DNA of 29,061 nt. Origin: an uncultured Catenibacillus sp. GTDB lineage: Bacteria > Bacillota > Clostridia > Lachnospirales > Lachnospiraceae. The stretch spans positions 1 to 29,061 of the forward strand of contig CAKRHR010000034.1 in NCBI GenBank assembly GCA_934339005.1, in the 5' to 3' direction. Position 1 is the stretch's first letter. Every line of letters starts with the position of its first letter. Positions 25,387 through 29,061 of the stretch are shown here, one piece after another. A program made the position numbers and the translations under genes. The notes beneath the pieces were generated by a model that worked only from the letters and a program-made list of their open reading frames with translations, searched no databases and was not told the DNA's origin.

Positions 25387-25899
25387 TTATAAATCCAGCA
25401 ATCCCGGCATAATATGCACAGTCACAATCCCTTTTTCAAGGCTGACATCAAGTACACATTCTCTAATCACAGGGAAAAGATATTCTTTACCGTCTGTACC
25501 ATCAATCACATAAACATCATTAGCACCTGTCTGAAGCACATCTTTTAATGTACCAAAATCTTTACCCTCATCTGTTACGACTTTTAAACCAATCAAATCT
25601 GCAATAAAATATTCATCTTTTGCCAGTTTAACTGCATTTGCCCTATCTACAAGCAAATCTTTACCTTTATATTTTTCAACATCATTGATGTTGTCATAAT
25701 CTTTAAATTTTAAAATTGCAAACTGTTTAAAGAACTTCACACTCTCCACTTCCAGCGGAATACGTTCTTTGCCTGTATCTAAAAAGCAATGCTTTAATTT
25801 TTTAAAACGCTTCACATCGTCTGTCGTCGGGAAAACTTTAACTTCGCCGCGAATACCGTGTGTTGACGCAATTGTTCCAACTCTTAAAAATTCAACCAT
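25387..25899 (-). CDS. rimM: 16S rRNA processing protein RimM
   Basis: RimM binds ribosomal protein S19 and helps 30S head maturation. The 170-residue protein has the N-terminal RimM barrel (RVGTIASTHGIRGEVKVFPT) and a C-terminal PRC-barrel (DEYFIADLIGLKVVTDEGKD, with the FPVIRECV strand). Length is typical. It lies 23 bases upstream of trmD and follows khpA after a 130-base gap that contains a hairpin. The start has a GAGGGAG site upstream. Confidence 0.95.
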   Translation of the reverse strand: MVEFLRVGTIASTHGIRGEVKVFPTTDDVKRFKKLKHCFLDTGKERIPLEVESVKFFKQFAILKFKDYDNINDVEKYKGKDLLVDRANAVKLAKDEYFIADLIGLKVVTDEGKDFGTLKDVLQTGANDVYVIDGTDGKEYLFPVIRECVLDVSLEKGIVTVHIMPGLLDL

Positions 25900-25974
25900 G
25901 ATATATCTCCCTCATATTGCCGTATTTAAATCAATTCAAATAATCAAAAGTCATTTTAGCATAATATTAAGAAA

Positions 25975-26012
25975 GGGACTGTTAAATCTCCTTATCTCGA
26001 ATTAACAGTCCC
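25975..26012 (-). terminator. Hairpin between khpA and rimM
   Basis: On the minus strand GGGACTGTTAA and TTAACAGTCCC form a perfect 11-bp stem around a 16-base loop, followed by TTTCTTAATATT. It lies about 18 bases after the khpA stop and could end part of the transcripts, lowering rimM-trmD expression relative to rpsP-khpA. No strong new promoter was seen in the remaining 75 bases before rimM. Confidence 0.65.
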
Positions 26013-26029
26013 GACGCATCGTAAAAATA

Positions 26030-26257
26030 TTATAAAATTTCTACAATCACTTTTCTTTCATCTTTTGACGCAGCTGATTTAACAACTGTACGGATTGCCT
26101 TGGCGATACGGCCCTGTTTGCCGATCACTTTACCCATATCCTCCTGAGCAACTTTGAGCTCGATCATCACAGTTTTATCTGTTTCTGTCTGAGTTACAAC
26201 AACGTCCTCCGGATGGTCTACAAGTGCTTTTGCAATCACTTCTACTAACTCTTTCAT
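26030..26257 (-). CDS. khpA: KH-domain RNA-binding protein KhpA
   Basis: The 75-residue protein (YlqC/KhpA family) is a single KH domain; the RNA-binding GxxG loop is seen in MGKVIGKQGRIAKAIRTVVK. In Gram-positive bacteria it pairs with KhpB and acts as a small-RNA and mRNA chaperone that influences division and wall growth. The gene is in its conserved place between rpsP and rimM. GAGGTG lies five bases before the start, and the upstream stop is 24 bases away. Confidence 0.95.
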   Translation of the reverse strand: MKELVEVIAKALVDHPEDVVVTQTETDKTVMIELKVAQEDMGKVIGKQGRIAKAIRTVVKSAASKDERKVIVEIL

Positions 26258-26281
26258 CTCATCACCTCGTGCAGTGAATGA

Positions 26282-26527
26282 TTATTTTTCAATACCTGCA
26301 TGTTTGAATAATTTAGCAACTGTTTCAGTTGGCTGAGCGCCTGTTGAAAGCCATTTTTTAGCAAGATCTTCGTCAACTTTGATAACACTTGGTTCTGCAG
26401 ATGGATCATAAGTACCGATTTCTTCGATGAAACGACCATCTCTTGGACTTCTTGAATCAGCTACGATAATTCTGTAAAAAGGTGCTTTCTTCTTTCCCAT
26501 TCTTTTTAATCTGATTTTAACTGCCAT
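26282..26527 (-). CDS. rpsP: 30S ribosomal protein S16
   Basis: The 81-residue protein has the S16 sequence throughout: AVKIRLKRMGKKKAPFYRII at the start, VADSRSPRDGRFIEEIGTYD, then the WLSTGAQPTETVAKLF helix. S16 is needed for early 30S assembly. It has a strong AGGAGG ribosome site, expected for a highly made ribosomal protein. It lies between ffh and khpA. Confidence 0.98.
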   Translation of the reverse strand: MAVKIRLKRMGKKKAPFYRIIVADSRSPRDGRFIEEIGTYDPSAEPSVIKVDEDLAKKWLSTGAQPTETVAKLFKHAGIEK

Positions 26528-26596
26528 TGTAATTTCCTCCTGAAATATATCTTATAATTTAAATTTTATTGAGTCAGAATATAATTCTGCTGCTTA

Positions 26597-27946
26597 CTAG
26601 AATCCAAACGGAAGTTTAAATCTTCCGCGTTTTGCTGCTTTGCCGGTCATCGCACCGGAAAACTGCTTCATCATCTTCTTCATCTGGTCAAACTGCTTTG
26701 TCAGTTTGTTGACCTCTGAAATATCAACACCTGCACCTTTGGCAATACGTGCTTTTCTTGATGGATTAATCAAATCCGGATTACCTCTTTCTTCAGGTGT
26801 CATTGATAAAATAATTGCTTCAATACGTTTCATCTGTGATTCATCAATATCAGCATTCTTCAGCGCAGATGTATTCACACCCGGAATCATCGCCATGATG
26901 TCTGTCAGACTTCCCATATTCTTTAACTGTTCCATGGATGTCAGGAAATCATCATAACCGAACTCAGCTTTTTTAAGCTTACGTGTCAGTGACTTCGCTG
27001 CTTCCGCATCAATATTGGCTTCTGCCTTTTCAATCAGAGAAAGGACATCGCCCATGCCTAAAATTCTTGAAGCCATACGGTCTGGATAAAACTGCTCAAG
27101 GTCTGAGAGTTTCTCGCCCATACCAACATATAAAATCGGCTTTCCTGTGACAGCACGAATTGAAAGTGCCGCACCACCTCGTGTATCGCCATCCATCTTT
27201 GTCAGAATCACACCATCAACTTCAACGACATCATTAAATGTCTTTGCAACGTTTACGGCATCCTGACCTGTCATGGCATCAACAACGAGAATTGTCTGGT
27301 GAACATCTACCGCAGCCTTGATATTCTGAAGTTCCTCCATCATATCTTCATCTACATGCAGACGACCTGCAGTATCAAGAATTACAACATTAAAACCATT
27401 TGTTCTGGCATGCTCGACTGCAGCTTTTGCAATATCCACAGGACTTTGTTTGTCACCCATGGAAAATACCGGCACACCCTGCTTCTCACCGTTGACCTGC
27501 AACTGTTTAATCGCAGCCGGACGGTAAACGTCGCAGGCAACCAGTAAAGGCTTACGACCTTTCTGCTTAAACTTTCCTGCAAGCTTTGCTGTCGTTGTTG
27601 TCTTACCTGCACCCTGAAGACCAGCCATCATAATGACTGTAATCTCATTTGACGGAAGCAAATCAATCTCTGTCGTTTCACTACCCATCAATGAAACCAT
27701 CTCTTCATTAACAATCTTTATCACCATCTGTCCAGGTGTCAGACTTGTCAGGACATCCTGACCAACTGCTCTTTCTGAAACAGAGTTAATAAACTGCTTT
27801 ACAACCTTGAAGTTTACATCAGCTTCAAGCAGCGCCATCTTAACTTCTTTTAAAGCGGCCTTAACGTCGGCTTCTGTAAGCCGTCCTTTGCCTCTCAGGT
27901 TCTTAAATACGTTCTGGAGTTTTTCCGATAAACTTTCAAATGCCAC
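26597..27946 (-). CDS. ffh: Signal recognition particle protein Ffh
   Basis: Ffh binds SRP RNA and the signal sequences of membrane proteins, then hands the ribosome to FtsY. The 449-residue protein has the N domain (residues 1-85), the GTPase G domain with GLQGAGKTTTTAKLA, DVYRPAAIKQL, DTAGRLHVDE and TKMDGDTRGG, and the methionine-rich M domain (from about 325) with the RNA-binding PSRKARIAKGAG. The start codon is GTG, preceded by AGGAGG at a 7-base gap. It is 38 bases downstream of ylxM, the conserved pairing. Confidence 0.98.
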   Translation of the reverse strand: MAFESLSEKLQNVFKNLRGKGRLTEADVKAALKEVKMALLEADVNFKVVKQFINSVSERAVGQDVLTSLTPGQMVIKIVNEEMVSLMGSETTEIDLLPSNEITVIMMAGLQGAGKTTTTAKLAGKFKQKGRKPLLVACDVYRPAAIKQLQVNGEKQGVPVFSMGDKQSPVDIAKAAVEHARTNGFNVVILDTAGRLHVDEDMMEELQNIKAAVDVHQTILVVDAMTGQDAVNVAKTFNDVVEVDGVILTKMDGDTRGGAALSIRAVTGKPILYVGMGEKLSDLEQFYPDRMASRILGMGDVLSLIEKAEANIDAEAAKSLTRKLKKAEFGYDDFLTSMEQLKNMGSLTDIMAMIPGVNTSALKNADIDESQMKRIEAIILSMTPEERGNPDLINPSRKARIAKGAGVDISEVNKLTKQFDQMKKMMKQFSGAMTGKAAKRGRFKLPFGF

Positions 27947-27984
27947 GTCAATACCTCCTTTAACTATGCGCTTATATTGACAGA

Positions 27985-28341
27985 TTATAATTCGTCAATA
28001 ATTTCATTGGATAACTGCTCAATAACTGCAGCACTCTCTTTGCATATATTCATATCTTTATTGTCGAGAATCTTTAATGCTTCACGATGAATATGATCTG
28101 CTTTTTCTTTTGCCTGAAGGAATTTATCAATCAGATGCAGACGATCTTCATAACCTTCAAGTTTTTTTGTACACCGCTTCACGATATCGAAAACACCCTG
28201 TCGGCTGATTTCCTGTTCTTCTGCAATCTCACTTAATGATAAATCATTCAGCACAAAGTCTTCATATATACGCTTCTGGTGCTCATTCAAGAGCTCACCG
28301 TAAAAATCATACAACAGCGACTGCTCTAATATCTTATCCAA
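27985..28341 (-). CDS. ylxM: YlxM-family putative SRP-associated DNA-binding protein
   Basis: YlxM proteins are small helix-turn-helix proteins encoded just before ffh; in streptococci the homologue interacts with the SRP. The 118-residue product starting at a TTG codon reads MDKILEQSLLYDFYGELLNE, matching the usual family start, with an HTH in DLSLSEIAEEQEISRQGVFD. The TTG has AGGTGG nine bases upstream. An ATG at 28392 would add 17 residues, but that codon touches the -10 box of the only good promoter (28384-28413), so it lies upstream of the predicted transcript and is rejected. Confidence 0.88.
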   Translation of the reverse strand: MDKILEQSLLYDFYGELLNEHQKRIYEDFVLNDLSLSEIAEEQEISRQGVFDIVKRCTKKLEGYEDRLHLIDKFLQAKEKADHIHREALKILDNKDMNICKESAAVIEQLSNEIIDEL

Positions 28342-28351
28342 AACAAACGAC

Positions 28352-28381
28352 CACCTGTCAAATATTTTTACTTTACAGGTG
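28352..28381 (-). promoter_or_regulatory. Leader inverted repeat covering the ylxM ribosome site
   Basis: CACCTGT at the predicted 5' end of the transcript can pair with ACAGGTG (28352-28358), which contains the ribosome site of ylxM, around a 16-base loop. If formed, this hairpin would hide the ribosome site and reduce translation. Only seven pairs are involved. Confidence 0.4.
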
Positions 28382-28383
28382 AT

Positions 28384-28413
28384 AGTATACATTATTTATT
28401 CCTGGCTTGTCAA
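28384..28413 (-). promoter_or_regulatory. Promoter of the ylxM-ffh operon
   Basis: A perfect TTGACA (28408-28413), an 18-base spacer and TATACT (28384-28389) form a strong sigma-A promoter on the minus strand. The predicted start near 28377-28381 gives a leader of about 40 bases to the TTG start of ylxM. Confidence 0.85.
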
Positions 28414-28465
28414 CTGTTTTTTAAATTTTGTATAAAAAATACACAATTAAATGATTTTGTATGAT

Positions 28466-28494
28466 TTGACAAACGAATATCTATCTGTTAAAAT
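28466..28494 (+). promoter_or_regulatory. Promoter of the antitoxin RNA
   Basis: A perfect TTGACA (28466-28471), a 17-base spacer and TAAAAT (28489-28494) form a strong plus-strand promoter, with a predicted start near 28501. No protein-coding frame follows before the terminator at 28585-28625, so the product is a short RNA. It lies back to back with the ylxM promoter. Confidence 0.75.
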
Positions 28495-28500
28495 CAACAT

Positions 28501-28625
28501 AAAGATTGATTAATCAACTTTTAAGTTGACTTATCGCATAGAGGCACTACCGATAAGCGGTTAGTCCAAAGTTTGGTAGATTATAAAAAAGTAACCGTGA
28601 CCTTGGGATGGGCGGTTACTTTTTT
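28501..28625 (+). ncRNA. Predicted antisense antitoxin RNA of a type I system
   Basis: The RNA expected from the plus-strand promoter is about 125 bases long and ends at a strong terminator. Its 3' 41 bases are complementary to the 3' end of the toxin mRNA, including the toxin stop codon. A hairpin CTTATCG/CGATAAG (28530-28536, 28551-28557) shows AGGCACTA (28542-28549) in its loop, and GCGGTTAGTCC (28557-28567) follows at once. Both blocks also occur, in the same sense, near the 5' end of the toxin mRNA. The tail-to-tail overlap is like that of txpA/RatA and bsrG/SR4. The precise ends are inferred. Confidence 0.65.
28585..28625. terminator. Shared bidirectional terminator of toxin and antitoxin RNAs
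   Basis: AAAAAAGTAACCG (28585-28597) pairs perfectly with CGGTTACTTTTTT (28613-28625) around a 15-base loop. T-runs follow the stem on both strands, so it can stop both convergent transcripts. The last codons and stop of the toxin lie in one arm. Confidence 0.9.
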
Positions 28626-28708
28626 ATGTGTTCGATATATGCAAGTAAAATCGATATAATAATACTAAGTATCATCAATACGATGGAGAGCATTTCAAAA
28701 TCACTCAT
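28616..28708 (-). CDS. Holin-like hydrophobic toxin peptide (type I)
   Basis: A 30-residue peptide starts at an ATG eight bases after a very strong ribosome site (GGAAAGGAGGG). It begins MSDFEMLSIVLMILSIIISI, is a single transmembrane helix, and ends with a short charged tail (EHIKK). This is the plan of the small 'putative holin-like toxin' group in Firmicutes, related in style to TxpA and Fst, whose overproduction damages the membrane. It has its own promoter (28825-28853), a leader of about 110 bases with two or three hairpins (CAGAGGG/CCCTCTG at 28759-28778, TCCAT/ATGGA near 28734-28746), and it converges with a predicted antisense RNA. It is too short for usual gene-length cutoffs. Confidence 0.75.
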   Translation of the reverse strand: MSDFEMLSIVLMILSIIISILLAYIEHIKK

Positions 28709-28824
28709 AAAAGCAGCCCTCCTTTCCAAGATTTCCATTATATGGATTTCTATGTAATCAGAGGGTTCAGTCCCTCTGTCCGAAGGACTAACCGCCTACC
28801 GTTTTTCAAATAGTGCCTGAATGT

Positions 28825-28853
28825 ATTCTATCAAATGTACTATATTTTTACAA
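28825..28853 (-). promoter_or_regulatory. Promoter of the toxin mRNA
   Basis: TTGTAA (28848-28853), a 17-base spacer and TAGAAT (28825-28830) form a sigma-A promoter on the minus strand. The transcript is predicted to start near 28818, so AGGCACTA would form its first bases. Confidence 0.7.
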
Positions 28854-28894
28854 CTATATACTATTACATATTTATGTACTAAAATATATCTAGC

Positions 28895-28930
28895 AAAAAA
28901 CGCGTCAAATCTGGTTTTGACGCGTTTTTT
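28895..28930. terminator. Terminator of the oligopeptide transporter operon
   Basis: AAAAAACGCGTCAAA (28895-28909) and TTTGACGCGTTTTTT (28916-28930) form a perfect 15-bp stem with a 6-base loop and T-runs on both sides. It lies 12 bases after the stop codon of the ABC transporter gene and insulates it from the toxin unit. Confidence 0.92.
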
Positions 28931-28941
28931 CAAAATTTTCT

Positions 28942-29061
28942 TTATTTTACGAACCTTTCTGCATAATGGCATGCTACATAATGGTTTGGTTTGATCTCCC
29001 GAAGTTCTGGTTCTTTTGCCAGACATTCTTCTGTCGCATATGGACATCTTGCTGCAAACCG
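28942..29061 (-). CDS. Oligopeptide/dipeptide ABC transporter ATPase, C-terminus (partial)
   Basis: The last 39 residues and stop codon of a gene that continues past the window. The sequence RFAARCPYATEECLAKEPEL followed by HYVACHYAERFVK is the C-terminal cysteine-containing domain found only after the ATPase domain in OppD/OppF/DppD/DppF-type peptide importers. The two CxxxxxxC cysteines and the final ACH motif are in place. Whether it is the D or the F subunit cannot be decided from this fragment. Confidence 0.88.
   Translation of the reverse strand, partial: RFAARCPYATEECLAKEPELREIKPNHYVACHYAERFVK

Noticed and set aside
28796..29047. 83-codon minus-strand open frame overlapping the toxin promoter and the transporter gene
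   Set aside because: It crosses a strong terminator and runs in a different frame from the clearly recognisable transporter C-terminus; its composition (Arg/Lys-rich, then AT-rich) is that of a shadow frame.

Overview
The window looks like a chromosomal segment of a low-to-mid GC Firmicute, most likely a Lachnospiraceae-type Clostridium. The reasons are a Gram-positive PolC replicase, the MEP isoprenoid genes joined to frr/uppS/cdsA and polC, the ylxM-ffh-rpsP-khpA-rimM-trmD translation cluster, a CarD regulator, and several small families common in gut clostridia (DUF2325, DUF1848, DUF4317-like). Nearly every gene is on the minus strand; the exceptions are a short plus-strand patch near 23.5-24.2 kb and a plus-strand non-coding RNA near 28.5 kb. 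No rRNA, tRNA, CRISPR array, insertion sequence or prophage was seen.

Layout. 1-1.7 kb: the 5' end of an unidentified gene and a PucR-type regulator. 1.8-12.6 kb: a conserved housekeeping run, in transcription order pyrH, frr, uppS, cdsA, dxr, rseP, ispG, polC, linking nucleotide supply, ribosome recycling, isoprenoid and lipid-carrier synthesis, site-2 proteolysis and DNA replication. 12.7-14.6 kb: a short string of amidase, Nudix hydrolase and rhomboid protease. 14.7-16.2 kb: a PHP phosphoesterase and a CarD-like regulator. 16.4-17.3 kb: flavodoxin plus a DUF2325 protein behind a strong promoter with an overlapping palindrome. 17.4-20.0 kb: HAD phosphatase, Nudix hydrolase and MATE exporter. 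20.3-23.4 kb: accessory genes (DUF4317-like, nitroreductase, DUF1848, pentapeptide-repeat protein).

23.5-24.2 kb holds a plus-strand promoter, a GNAT-type gene that has lost its 5' end, and an intact overlapping 62-codon gene. They converge on trmD and occupy the place where rplS often lies in Firmicutes. TrmD itself carries an unusual C-terminal extension of about 140 residues. 24.2-28.4 kb is the ylxM-ffh-rpsP-khpA-rimM-trmD run.

The most striking locus is at 28.5-28.85 kb: a 30-residue hydrophobic holin-like peptide gene on the minus strand, converging with a short plus-strand RNA that has its own strong promoter, with a shared bidirectional terminator. This is the architecture of a type I toxin-antitoxin system. 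Unusually, both RNAs carry the same two sequence blocks in the same sense. The window ends in the C-terminus of an oligopeptide ABC transporter ATPase.

All calls come from reading the sequence and from knowledge of protein families; no database search or folding calculation was run.
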